This document shows positions 23,824 through 37,001 of a stretch of DNA of 64,000 nucleotides, piece after piece. Origin of the DNA: Mansonella perstans. Taxonomy: Eukaryota; Nematoda; Chromadorea; Rhabditida; Onchocercidae. The position numbers and the translations under genes are program-made. Where the stretch lies: NCBI GenBank assembly GCA_037074765.1, contig JBAMDO010000079.1, positions 150,071 to 214,070 on the forward strand. Direction: 5' to 3'. Within the stretch, counting starts at the first letter, position 1, and every line of letters begins with the position of its first letter. The notes beneath the pieces are model-generated. The model worked only from the letters and a program-made list of their open reading frames with translations. It ran no database searches and was not told where the DNA came from.

Positions 23824-26800
23824 ATGGATGATTTGCTCTCTGCAGCGATATGTGAAGCTGGTTTAGAAGAATTTTTATTGGCACCGGAAATCATCGGTGC
23901 AGAAGTTGAGAAATGGACTGATGTATCAACTCCAGTCAGTATCAGTGATCAAACAAATGTTTTGGAAAAATTTTCGTCAGGAAAAGTCGAATCAGAAGAT
24001 AAGAACCAAAATGTAGAAATATCAAGTGACGGTTGTTTAACTCTGCCTTCATGTTCACATACCGATTCTGAAAGTAACTCTCGTTCACATACACCACGCG
24101 TTGATGAGCCCGCAAATAACATCACCGAAAACGCACCTCCAATAACAGTTCAACAGCAGCTAGTTAAAGTCAATGGAATGGCCGAACTGCCGAGTGATCT
24201 AAATCTTGACAATGCTAAACAAACAATTTTATCACAACCTGAAAATCCGGACAAGTTGCTGGATAAAAACAAAGTGTTTCGCTTACGACATTCAGTTACA
24301 TCAACGCAACAACGGTTACAGTCGAGCAGTGTGATGGTAAACTGATAAAATATTTTTATTATTTTTATGCCTATAAACTCGATTTTTATAATGGGACGAT
24401 TAGAACTTTAGGTGATTATATTTCGTAATGTTTTTAGATTCCAAATATTTTTCAGCCAGTCAAAAACGCTGGAACAGCGCGGCCGATAGTGAAAGTGGCA
24501 CGTGAAATTCGGAAAGCTGTTAATGAAATTAATGATGATAATGATGTTGAAATTACCGAAAGAGCATCATACGTGGGTGATGCATCTTGGAACTTACCAC
24601 GTCGCGTGGTAATTATGCAGCAACGTCCTAAAAATGGTTCAGATTTCATTTAAGATTAGAAGGAAAATGAAAGATTGGAATTCTACTGCAGTGTACGCAA
24701 CTGTTTGTAATATTCTGTTCAATTGAACCACAAATTCATTCACATAGGTGTGGTTTACGTACGTCAGCGTAACTGGGAAAGTATGCCACGACGTATTCCA
24801 CCCACACGTACAGTCTTAAGTCGAAATGGTAACGGAATATTTGCTCTTCGTGGTAGTCGTATAATTCGTCCAGTTTTTCGGTCAGATCGATCAACTCCTG
24901 TATTTTTGCAGCGGTGAGCAATTTAGTTATTGTAAAAAATATAGAAATTTAAAGTTTTTCATTATGCTACTGTCAAAATTCTTATTCAGAGCGTAGTTTT
25001 TTTTTTTGAGAAATCGACATATTAGTTTTGGGATTCCAATTTTTTTTTTGAGAACGACGTATTTTTCGGAATTTCGAACTCTTAATTATTAAAGCACACT
25101 CAGAAAACTGTACTTTGCATTCACTTTCTTACAGGAGCACTACATCATCGGGATGCATTGAGAGAGATCCAGTGAACGTTTTGCAAGAAACGGGGCATCA
25201 CTATTTGCCTTCAGCAGCATTGCGACCATCTGCATCAAACGCTCAACCAAGGATTATACGGAATTCTGTTTTGCGCCGGACATCTCCAGTGGCTGTGCAA
25301 GGTTCTTGTCCTACCGCAGCAACAATCCGTGTGATACCAAATCTGCAGAGGGCTCGAAGCCATTTAACCGGTTCTATTGCTAGTATGAAACCAATCTCAT
25401 CCGATGCATCAAGAAATAATTGTAATAATGAAAAACGACATCTCGATACAACCGGTCGGATACGTGTGCTTGGGAATTCGATTGAATCACGATTGCCTGT
25501 GGGTGAAGTTCTACGACGTATTCGGATGACTGAACATGCTGGTGAATATTGTGGAAAATCTGCAGTTGCTAGCGGGACATCGAAAGATGAGGTGTTTTTT
25601 GATAATTCACGCACTACCGAACGCAAACCCTCGAATCAGGTGTTGGAACAGAAAGAAAAGAAGTCATCCGTAAGGAATGAGATGAAAGCAGCTATGGAAT
25701 ACCGTAATCAAAATGATCAGGACATTGATGATGAGGTTTCTTTTCCATTTATTTTCAAGTTTTAGAAGATTGGTATTTCTTATGAAAATTGGAAATTAGC
25801 GTAAAATTGTTATGCAGAGACCATAATGATAATTAAAGTCAAATTTTATGACATATTTTTTAAGTTTTTTTATGATATATTTTTATGACATATTAAGTCT
25901 TCCAAATTTGTATAAAATTTCGTAATTTTTTACTTTGACCACATATTATTTTTATGAAAACTAGTCGAATAACCACTTTACTGGTTAAATTTCTTCACTG
26001 TAAAGTTGAGAAGGATTGGAGTTATTGATTCTTGAACAATATGTTGATTGTGTTTCAATTTTTCTTTGACGAATGTAATATGTCTAGCTTCCACCAGAAA
26101 AGTGAATAATTGCCAACACATAGTTATCGAAACTTAGATTTTGGCTTACATAGAATGAAATAGAGGGAGTTTCGTAGACTTCCTTTTATAATCCCACTCA
26201 GTAGTTATGTGATATGGTTCATTTCTTTATATCCTTGATTCATACTCTTCCTTAACTTTTAGGAAGAGAATTTGGGTTACGCAGAAACATATGCAGATTA
26301 TCGCCCAGCGAAACTTCGTTCCGGTTTGTCACATCCGGATAGTGTTATTGAAACTGCGTCATTGAGTAGTGTCGCACCACCAGACATACGTTATAATTTG
26401 TCTATTCCGGAGGAGGTTTATTCACTTCTCTTGATTTCCAAAAGATTTAATGTTTGTCACAATTCTCGAAAGATGTTTCTTCCATTATTCAATACATTTC
26501 CCTTCCCATTCATCGAAAAGCAATTATTCAAATCAGATGCATTTCATCCTTTAACTTACGTATAATTTTTTTCTTGGAAATTTGAAATTAACTAGGTTAC
26601 ATATTCGAATATTTCTAGTCTCTTTATCATTTTTTCTTTATAATTTTATTATATGCTGTTATTTTTTAGATCATTGATACGGGTGCGATTTCAGCAGTAC
26701 AGCTGGAGGCAGTAGTGTATGCTTGTCAAGCGCATGAGATGCGTCTTCAGTCGAATGAACGTGTTGGCTATTTGATTGGTTAGGCCTTCAGTTATTTTTC

Positions 26801-29800
26801 AGTTGACATACTTACTTTATTCTTGATTTTTTAATGAGTGATGGGCCATGTATAATTCTGTTATAAGTTAGAGTTCTATCAGGTAAAAATAACAGTTTTC
26901 TCAAATCCCGGGTTCAGCTGCTTGTTTCAGTGTTATATTGCTCTGCTTAATTTTTGATGTTTTCATAGTAGTAATGTTGTCATTTTCTTCTTTTTTCAAC
27001 AGTATCTGCTTCAGTTCATAATTCTTGGTTTTATAGGTGATGGAGCTGGTGTGGGTAAAGGAAGAACGATTGCTTGCATCATCTTCGAAAATTATCTCTT
27101 AGGACGCAAGCGATCAATTTGGTAGGATTTCCTTGTTTTCATTTAGAAGTTGAACGTTCTTCAAAATGAACAGAAATGAAACTTATGAATTTTCGACATG
27201 ATTTCTTTTTGAATTTGGTTACACTGTTATTATTTTCGACTGATTGTTTTGGATTAAAGTCTGGTGTTCAATTTTAAAATCTTATTGGATCATATCGAAA
27301 GTTAAATTTGTGATGAATGTGATATCTTTGAAAGGTGTGAATTGTCAAATCGTTTAAAGAAAGAAATGGTTTTTGATTCTTGCAGTATGGAAAATAATAT
27401 CTTGTAGGCTCAGTGTTTCGGCCGATTTACGATACGATGCTGAACGTGATTTGAGAGATATTGGCGCCAAAAACATTAAGGTTTATGCTTGGATTGTCTT
27501 ACATTTTTTGAACTGTTGGTTGAAATTGTGATGTATGTTACATATCATTTATTAATAAACATTCTTTGTTTTGTGTCACTAAGATATAGCACATTTATAC
27601 TTTTAGGTTTATGCATTAAATAAGTTCAAATACTCCAAAATTGGTGGAAAGGAGAATGATGTCAAGAAAGGTTGCATTTTTGCAACGTATTCTTCACTGA
27701 TTGGTGAGTGCCGTTCAGCAAAAGGTAAATACCGAACGAGGCTTAAACAACTGATCCAGTGGTTTGGACAGGTTAGTCTTTAGTTTCATTCCAAGTTTTA
27801 CTGTTGCCTAAATTCTTTCGGACACTGTATTTGCCGCTGTGCTTTAGTCAGACTCAAGTATAGAAATGGTTAAGATGAAGTGGCTCGAAATTTTATCTAC
27901 ATTTTTACTATTTCTTTTTGTGTTTGCTGTTTTGACGCAGGGGTATCTCGGCAATATCTGATAGTATAATATAAAACATTTTTTCTAGCAATAATTTTTG
28001 CATTTGCACTAAGTCAACCTCAAACCTGATGTTATTGTGGTGTGTTCCCTTCCAGCTATTTATTGATGTTTGGAATATTGGCCATAATTTATTGGTTTTT
28101 GTTTGTATTTCAGATATTTACGTCAAATAGTTATTATATTTCCATCATCTTTTTGTGCTCAATATGTCAAAAAACTCAAATTTCTGACATAGCTGTGCTT
28201 ATTTACTCTTTGATAACTTTAATTTTCATTCCTTATAAGGCTTGCAAAATCGTTAGAGAAAAATTGGGGAGGAATTACGAACTGCTTTTATTATATTGTC
28301 TCCGTTATAGGATTACGACGGTGTTATCATTCTTGATGAATGTCATCGTGCCAAGAATTTGGTCCCATCATCTGGTTCGAAACCAACGAAAACAGGTAGA
28401 TGTGTTATGGAATTGCAGAAAGCTTTACCAAATGCTCGAATTGTTTATGCTTCAGCAACTGGTGCAACAGGTATGAAATTTGCAACTAATTCGATATATA
28501 TCGATTTTGATTAAATAGGCCTCAATAATTTTTTTCCCATGAAATTGAGATCTTTCGCGGTTAATTCAAATTATAAATTGTTTGTATAGATTTAATGTAT
28601 GGAAATATTATTTTCAGAACCTCGAAATATGGCTTACATGACACGTATAGGTTTGTGGGGACAGGGACAAGCATTTCGAGAATTCAGTGATTTCATTAAT
28701 GCTGTGGAAAAACGAGGTGTTGGAGCTATGGAAGTAGTTGCAATGGATATGAAGGTTTCTGTTTGACACATTTAACCAATATTTTTTTTTAATATATATT
28801 TTATCAGTGCGAAATCTTCGGATCAATTTTTTAATTAGTGAAAAATTGGTCAAAAATTTTAGCAGCGTGGTCTTTATTTGGCGCGACAACTTTCATTCCG
28901 TGGTGTTAGCTTTCGGGTGGAAGAAGTACCACTGTCGGCAGATTTTATCGAAGTATATGACGCATCGGTTAAAATATGGCTTGAATGTCGACGCCAGTTT
29001 CAGGTTCGTATACTTTTTATTTGTGGATTTTGCTTAGTAGTTGAGGGGAAAGATAGAACTGACGAACTAAATGATTCTGTTCTGGAACTGTAAATTAATT
29101 GAAGGGTAAGTCATATACATGATTATACCTCTTCTAACTAAGTCGAATATAATTTTTATTAATCAAGAAAAGGAAAAATCTTTTGCAGGCAGCCATTTCT
29201 CGGCACTGTTTTGGTCGAGCGCAGGCAAAACTGATTTGGGGACAGTTTTGGGCGGCACATCAGCGATTTTTCAAATATATCTGTATTGGTGCAAAGGTAT
29301 GTTAGAATATTTACGTTAGGATTTTTGCGAAGAAGAACGAAAAAGTTGAAATCATTCCTTAATTATATACATTAATTAAATAATGGAACATTTGCTATTG
29401 ATTTCATTCAGTATCACTGGGAAGTCATCCAAAGCGCGAAGACAGTGAAAATAAAATTGTAGAGCTGATTATATTTATATGCTATTTAGGTAAAATCATG
29501 TGTCAAGATAGTGCGTGATGCAATAAAAAGTAGTAAATGCGTTGTAATTGGTTTGCAAACTACTGGCGAATCGAAAACACTGGAAGCACTTGACGATGCT
29601 GGTGGCGAATTGACTGAATTCGTATCCACTGCTAAGTTTGTAATTAACGAAATTTGTTAAAATTACTCAAAAAAAAGATATTAAATAATCGAGCTGAAAT
29701 TAATGTCCAATATGACTATGCCTATACAGCGGTCATACGCACGAAATTGAAAAATTTGTAAAGAACAATAATTTAGAGCAGTGTTGACGAGGCTTATAGA

Positions 29801-32800
29801 GAAACATTTCCCAACGGAAAATACGATTTCTTCAGCGGATGTGTATACCAATTTCGACAGAATGTGCAATGAATTAGACCGCCCAGCTAAACGCAAATGT
29901 GCGTATAGTAGAATATTATGTAATAGAGTATTATGTTACAAATTGCGACCTTTGTGAACTTCCGTGTTACTGTTACTTCTGATTAAATCAGTGGTAGTTT
30001 CAATATATGACTCAGCCACAGCATGTGCAATATTTTAAATTACTAGCATTACATATCTTCTGGAGATGGAGCAAAAATTATTTTTAATAACTGCTTGTTT
30101 CAGTGGAAAAGTTCGGATCTGTGGGCTTGTCAACGTTTAGTCCACCTACAAAACGAATGAAGCAAAATTTCACTATGGAAGAAGAACAAACAGATGAGGA
30201 GCGGGAAGCTGATTCAGATAGTACTGAATCATCAGCACGAGATGATAGTTTGCACTCAACAGAGGAGGAAAATGAATCATCTAGTGAAGAGGGAGAGCGT
30301 ACGTTCTTTTCTTTTAAATTGATTTAAAGTAATGCTGTGATTGGTATTTGTTGTTTAATGATAATCTGATTTACAAGTTGACGTCGAATTAGCATTCATT
30401 TCTGATGAATAGGGGCAAACATCCAAATTATTTCACCGTAAATTTAATCCTCGAAATAAGAAATTGCTACCTCAATAAATACACATTAGATTGTTTAGGT
30501 ACTAAGGAAATGTAAACCAGTGCGCCATCGCGCTAAACTTCATTTTATATTAATCGGATCGTGCATGACTAGTTTTTATGTTAATATTAAAGAATTTAGT
30601 CAATAAAGTATCACAAATAATCCGACGCAAAAAAACTGAATCTGTATGAACCAGTTCAGTAACGGAAGCTGTATCATGTAAAAATGGCCATAATTTTGAA
30701 ATTGCATTTCTATATTATTTTTTATTTTTTTCCTTATCACTTTCCCTCGAATTTAGCATCAAATGGAGCCATCCAAGGTGACGAAGATACCTGGCTGCAA
30801 AGATTGTTGGATGAGGCGAAAAGTTCAGATGAGGAAACAGCTGAAGGAAAAAGTGGGAGTGAAAAGGCGAAAGAAGGAAGTGATGAGGAGGAACTGAATC
30901 CTTTTACTTGTGATTTTACTAGAGGTGAGATGTTGTTTCAAGAATCTTACCTGAAAGTTAATAAATTTTTGACAGAAATGCGAAATAAATTCTTTTATGT
31001 CTCCAGAAGATCCGTGGGCAGCAAAGCAACAAGTTATTTCGGACTCACCAAAGAAGAAGAAAATTAAGAAAAAGAAGTTGAAAAAGAAGCAGAAGAAACC
31101 TACGACTAGTAAGATCGATTCTGTAGCGATGGTAAGATTGTTTTTTGGAAATGCAAGATATAGAATGAAACCTGGTTTGAGAAAGAAGTAATTTAAAAAT
31201 GACTTTTGTCTTAACTGTTGCCAAATAGCAATACTGCTAGATACTAGTAATTGTCCAGTAATTTAAAAAAAAAACTTTTGTCTCAAGATATGCTCAACTT
31301 GCGGATATAACCAGCAGGCGAATTAAGTGAAATTATGTGTGTACGTTACTGCAACTTTTTTTAAGCAAGTTGAGCATATCTTTGATTAGATTTAACATTC
31401 AGTTGAAGTCAACAGTACTGAACGGATTAGATCAGCCACGTTAATCCTCTTATTCATCTTAAAAAGAATAATGGGACAGAAATGAATTTTTAATGCAAAA
31501 AATGATTATGAATAAATAAACGAAATTCATTGCAGCATAACACTGCCGATGCTTTCATGTCATCATCACGTTTGGTTAGTGATGAAGATCTTACGCTTGG
31601 TGAAACTTCCCTAATCAAAGCAGAGTTGCTGGCTGCTGTAGAGCGTCTCAGTTCCCGATTGCCACCAAATACACTTGATCAGCTGATTGACGAATTGGGT
31701 GGTCCTGATTATGTCGCTGAGGTTTTGATTTTCAGTTTGGATCAAAACATTTATTGTTTATTGAATGAAAATTTTTCTTCAAAACATTAACTGAATATAT
31801 AACCTTAGATGACGGGTCGTAAAGGTCGTGTTGTATGCCGTGAAGATGGAGATGTTGAATATGAACTTCGACATGCTGGGGCAGATGTACCGCTTGAATT
31901 AATGAATATGGATGAAAAAGATAAATTTATGAAGGGCGAAAAATTAGTTGCTGTAATTTCAGAAGCAGCATCTTCTGGTATCTCATTGCAAGTCAGTTTT
32001 AATACTCTTTTTTTTTCGTCGCTTTTTGAAATGAATCTTATTTACGTGTAAAAATTTAATGCCACAGATAAACCAGTGACAATTTTGTCTTTAGTCGGAC
32101 CGAAGAGCTACAAATCGTCGACGCCGCGTACATATTACGTTGGAATTACCTTGGTCTGCCGACAAAGCTATTCAGCAATTTGGTAATTTCTCTTTCTTAT
32201 TACTCAGCAAATGCATTCCCGAACACGAGAAATTTGAGAAAATAAATATCTATTTCAGGACGTACACATCGTTCAAATCAAGTGAGCGCACCGGAATACA
32301 TATTCTTGATATCCGAACTTGCTGGTGAAAAAAGGTAGTTAGCATAACTTGTAATGCATCATACTGCTTTTTCTTGTTCATTTTTTAAAACCGATTTTAA
32401 TGCATGTTGTACGGCAATGAAAACTTTTTCTTAAATTTTTTCTTATTTTTATGCGTATATTGTTGGATTGTGCTTTACATAGGTTTGCATCAATCGTTGC
32501 TAAACGACTTGAATCTCTCGGAGCATTAACACATGGTGATCGTCGTGCAACAGAATCACGTGACCTAAGTCAGTTTAATTTGGATACAAGATATGGCCGA
32601 GCTGCTTTAGATGTATTGCTGCGAACAATTACTGGGTTGCTCAATCCGCCACTTATACCACCACCGAAGGATTACAAACCTGGAAATTTTATCTCTGGTA
32701 AACGTTTCTTGCTTCGATTTGTTGAAAATATAAACATACATGTGATCTAATTTGGTGCAGAAATATTCTTGATGAACTTAATGTTTTTTTTACTGAAGTA

Positions 32801-34297
32801 CTTGAAATTTTGAATGTTACAGATATGCAATGTTATATGGAAGGTGTTGGTTTGCTGTCACTGGATAACGGCGTTTATACAATTGAAAGAGAATCTGCAA
32901 CTATACCAAAGTTTCTGAATCGTCTGCTTGGCTTACCAGTGCATGCCCAAAATGCACTCTTCCAGTATTTTTCTGATATCGTTGCTGAATTGGTTGCACA
33001 GGCGAAGCATGATGGGACTTATGATATGGGTATTATGGGTGAGCTCTTGTTTTCCTGTGAATTTGGTTGAACTGTTTGAGGATTTGTTAACTCAATTAAT
33101 ACGCTTATTTTAAAGTATTTCGTTCAATTCTTGAGTAATGTTTTAGATCTTGGGATGGGTGGTGATGAGGCACGTAAATTAGAAACTCGTGTATTCACGG
33201 GACGCTATGAAAGTGGTTTCTTCCGGGTTGAAATTCACAAAATTGGCGTGGAACGTGGTGTAAGTTGGGAGGATGCTTATGCAATTTGGAAAGATCATCA
33301 TGAAGATCAGGTAAATTTAAGTGCATTTCAGCTTGTAGAAATTTCGTTGCTCAAACAATCAATTGTGAGCGCTAGTTCGAATTATAATTTTATTATGTCC
33401 TTCCTCCTTCATAAGAAGTTAGCTAGCATATTTTTAATTTCCAGGATGGATTTTATCTGGCAGCAGTTGGTAATAATGGGAAGAAGACTGCCGCTCTTGT
33501 TTATGGTATCGGCAAGAAACGTTTGGATACGGGTGCTCGTCTTTTCTGCATAACGCGACCAAGCACAGGTCGAAGTGCAAAACTAGAAACAATCGATGAG
33601 CTAACAAAACGTTTCCATCTTGCTACTCCTGAAGAAACGGAAAAAGTTTGGAAAGATCTGTTTGAAGGTTAGAAGATCTGTGTTATTATGAAAGCAGTTT
33701 TTTGATACAAATCCTGCAGGAAGCGTTTTTTCTGACATCATTCAGTTGAAAGTTTTTCCAATGATTTTTTCTGTTAGTTTCAGGTTCGAACAAGACCTGT
33801 CAGCATAATTATTTTCATGGTCGTTGCCGGAACGAAGCAATGGGTGTATACTGCGAAACTGGACGACGGACCCGAACTTATTTTGTTCTTTCGGGTTCGG
33901 TACTCTCAGTTTGGCCGATTGTAGAAGAAGTATTGTCCAGCGGTATGTCCGCTCGAGAAATCAGACGGTCACAGCGGATGCAGATAATTCGTGTCAGAAC
34001 ACCACAGGATCATAAAATCGTTGGTATGGCTTTTTGATTTATATCTGAATAAAGAAGGTATTTCTACGTGACTGACGTTGTCATATACTAACGATTTTTA
34101 CGAAATTATGATTTGAAAGGTTGCAACTTTCTGTTATTTTGCATCACTTTGCAACTTCCTGCCGTATTAGAAGCTTCCAAAAATTTAATATTGCAGGATT
34201 ATTGGTTTTGCCGCAATACGTACGAACATTGGTTGCGCGTTTTGAGAAACACTGTGGTGGCTGTGTGGAATCGAAATCAATAAATACTTTAAATTGA
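23824..34297 (+). CDS. let-765: Strawberry notch homologue (SBNO / LET-765), helicase-like transcriptional co-regulator, 28 exons
   Basis: Nuclear superfamily 2 helicase-like protein; strawberry notch acts in Notch/EGF signalling and LET-765 regulates lin-3 EGF in worms. Exons: 23824-24336, 24456-24608, 24768-24913, 25135-25735, 26263-26415, 26670-26778, 27037-27121, 27408-27480, 27607-27771, 28311-28470, 28618-28754, 28863-29003, 29189-29296, 29490-29635, 29777-29898, 30104-30298, 30757-30924, 31007-31131, 31536-31721, 31809-31991, 32095-32182, 32259-32334, 32483-32697, 32823-33038, 33147-33310, 33445-33667, 33784-34023, 34197-34297. All phases agree, giving 1,663 residues. Residues 1-460 are polar and poorly conserved. 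Walker [12 protein letters not shown] is at 559-569, DECH at 675-678, SATGAT at 714-719, then an acidic/lysine-rich linker (exons 16-18), and motif VI QQFGRTHRSN from 1250. The family C-terminal domain follows, with GFYLA, a [10 protein letters not shown] stretch and a [12 protein letters not shown] motif. The start of the third exon is the weakest junction. Confidence 0.95.
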
Positions 34298-35030
34298 TAT
34301 GAATGATGCTAAAAAGCTTTATGGTAAAAATATATACGTGTTCAAAATATTCACTTCTTTCATTTAGACTTCCTTTCATGGAAGTGGTTCTCAGCTAAAT
34401 GTTTAAAAATACTTTTTTTTCCCCGTCCTATGTTATATTCATTTGTTGTATTCATGTTTGGTAATCGGTCCATCAGGATGAATCAATTTTCTCTCTTATT
34501 TCAGAAATTTTGATGAAAATTGTTTTTATTTGTTTACAAATTTTCTTTTTTGTTATGTATGTATATTTAACAAAAGCAAGCCAGTATATCTGTTGTCTGT
34601 TGAGAAATTGGTTTATTGCTCTTATCTTGTGAATATCTACTTCTGTTTTATGTTACTTTAGCTTTCAATTTTCTCACACTTAATGTACGTTTTTTGCTTG
34701 TTGTTGTTGATTTATTAGTTCTATCCATCTATATGATGTATCATTTCAATTATCAAAAGCTGTTGATACATACATACCTTTTTCATATATTTGCACAATA
34801 TGTTTTGCTCTCTTATCAAATCAAATGAATTTGAATTCATGCACCATTCTTAAACACTTATACATTGCCGATCGTTTTTTTTTCCAAACAAATTAAAATG
34901 AAACTTAATGGTGATATTTTAATATAAGCAATCAAAGGTTAAAAGTTTGCGTGACATTTATTATCCTACACTTTGTAGCATTAATTGATGAATATGTATT
35001 GCTAGCATACATTTTGCATAGTGAACTCAC
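34298..35030. other. Intergenic after SBNO, no gene seen
   Basis: T-rich 3' flank of SBNO with no recognisable coding sequence. A poly(A) signal for SBNO is not obvious; an AATAAA overlaps the last codons at 34279-34284. Confidence 0.5.
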
Positions 35031-35114
35031 CTTTTGACCATTGCAGACCATTCCATCGTAGCTTGTTATTGCAAAGTTTGATTCTCGACTAGGTTTGGTA
35101 GCATTACTGGACAT
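35031..35114 (-). CDS. Candidate isolated exon, 28 codons, function unknown
   Basis: Read on the minus strand, CTATAG is followed at once by ATG and a 28-codon open stretch (MSSNATKPSRESNFAITSYD and eight more residues) that ends at an AAG/GTGAGT donor. The acceptor-ATG-donor arrangement looks like a first coding exon of a trans-spliced gene. No partner exon was found between it and SBNO. It does not share phase with the membrane-protein exon at 40343-40502. It may be spurious. Confidence 0.25.
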
Positions 35115-35372
35115 CTATAGAGAACTTCATTAAGGCCTTTGAATCCTTTTTGCATTGTAATATTTAATCCATGCAAAAAGTGCATTTACCGAAGCGACAA
35201 ATTTTGCGTCGGAATTTTAATTTAGGAAAAGGTAAGCAAACAGTATTTAGTTAAAAGTATTAAAATGGTTTAAAGAGTTGACGAGCTTATCGTACATTCG
35301 GACATTACGTACTCTCATAATCATTATTGCATTTTGCTTGATGTTTTTTTCTGCAAAACCGAAGGTATAAGT

Positions 35373-35444
35373 TGGAGGTTGGGGGGATCGAACCCCCGAC
35401 CTCTCGCATGCAAAGCGAGCGCTCTACCACTGAGCTAAACCCCC
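35373..35444 (-). tRNA. tRNA-Ala (anticodon UGC)
   Basis: The minus strand folds as a complete cloverleaf of 72 nt: acceptor stem GGGGGTT pairing with AACCTCC (one G-T), D-arm box A TAGCTCAGTGGTAGAGC, anticodon stem CTCGC/GCGAG with loop TTTGCAT, and T-arm box B GGTTCGATCCC. The anticodon TGC specifies alanine. Discriminator base A is present and CCA is not encoded, as normal for a eukaryotic nuclear tRNA. No intron. It lies between SBNO and the small membrane protein gene. Confidence 0.97.
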
Positions 35445-37001
35445 GCCTCCTAGTACTCTGCCATTTGTTCTTACTTTATAAGAAAATGATTCAGATTCTA
35501 TTGAAATTTAAAAAATGTTCGTATTCAAAACCTTATGTGTTACAATTAATCCAAGAACAAATTAATCCTCAAAAATTGATTGATAATTAAAAATCAATCG
35601 AATTATGCATTCAAATAATTTTAAATTGTTCGTTTATGAAGTACAAGATGTGGAAAATTTTCATACTGTAATTTTATCATTTATATTTTCTCTTTTTATC
35701 CTTTTCCCTCTCCCACTCTTTCTGTTTCTCTCTCTCTCTCTCTCTTTTCCTAGTTTCCCTTTTAACATTTAATCATTTAATTACAATGATGATAAAATAT
35801 CATTACCAATCAGTACTGAATGTAAACAATAAAAAGGAAGGGAAAAAAAGAAAACAAATTGAGTTTTTTTTAGTTTTTAAAAAAAAACGAAAATAATTTT
35901 AACTTCTTGTATTGTCAGATTAAAAAAATTGGCTTTATTATCAATTTATAATATCGAAATTGTTAAAATTAATTAATTTTTAATTTCTAAAAAACAGAAA
36001 TCAAATGCCTTTTGACTCCAATGAAATTCTTTGTGGAAAAAAAACGCGAAAAAATTTCGTTGCTTGAAATGTGACAATTAACAAATGATTAAAATTACAA
36101 TTTCCTACAATAAATAATTATCTTTGACAAAAAAAGAAAATGCAAATGATCTTATGAATTGATGTATTGTGCCATCATTGAAAAAAACTTTGTAACTAAA
36201 TAACTAAAAATAACAATAACGCTTATAAAAAATAGAAACTAAACAATTATAATACTTATGACTTGACAAATTTTCTGCTAGTGTCCAAGCTTACTAAGCT
36301 GTTAGCAGATGCATATGGACAATGAAAGGTGAGGTCAATTTTTGTGTGCACTATACCAAGGATTATGATAGCTTTATGATACAGCTAAGTTTATGATAAC
36401 TTCCTTCCTGTGCTACTTTATGATCCATAATTTTTTATTAATTAATATTCCAAATTAATTGTCTTATAATATTTTTAATGTAACATTAAAAAAAATGTTT
36501 ATTATCAAAATTACGATGAAAAACATCAATTATATTTGTATAGTTACTCAATGAAACAAAACAACAATAACAATAGCAATTTGGCCCAAACAGATGACAG
36601 TAAATAATAATTATTATTTTTACTATTATTATTGCTTAATTGTTTATGCGTATTTGCTAAGCTACTTGTTGTTTGCTTAATTTTGAAATACATTGAAAAA
36701 TAAACTACTGTTTAAGTTTCATTTAATGGTAAACTTTTTTGTATATTGTTATTAATTTATTTCATATTTCACACTATCATCAAACATGTATATTTTTGCT
36801 TTTACTAATATATACATTATAAAAATGGTAATAACTGGTAAATAATTAATACCCAATTAGTTGATATTAATCTGTAATCAAATGTGTGTATATAATGTAA
36901 TCTCTCTAAAAAGAACATTGTATTATATTTTGTTTCTTTCAACTATAATTAGTAGATACCAATAAGACTTATGGCAAACAACTTGCAAGGGTCAATAATA
37001 A
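35445..37001. other. Intergenic, low complexity
   Basis: AT-rich stretch with a CT-repeat near 35725-35750 and many A/T runs. No coding exon, RNA gene or long repeat was recognised. Confidence 0.55.

Noticed and set aside
25243..25626. 127-codon minus-strand frame
   Set aside because: It is the shadow of SBNO exon 4 (25135-25735); it has no splice context or family similarity.
35372..35590. Plus-strand open frame starting MEVGGIEPPTSRMQSERSTT
   Set aside because: It is the antisense reading of the tRNA-Ala gene, a well-known false protein in databases.
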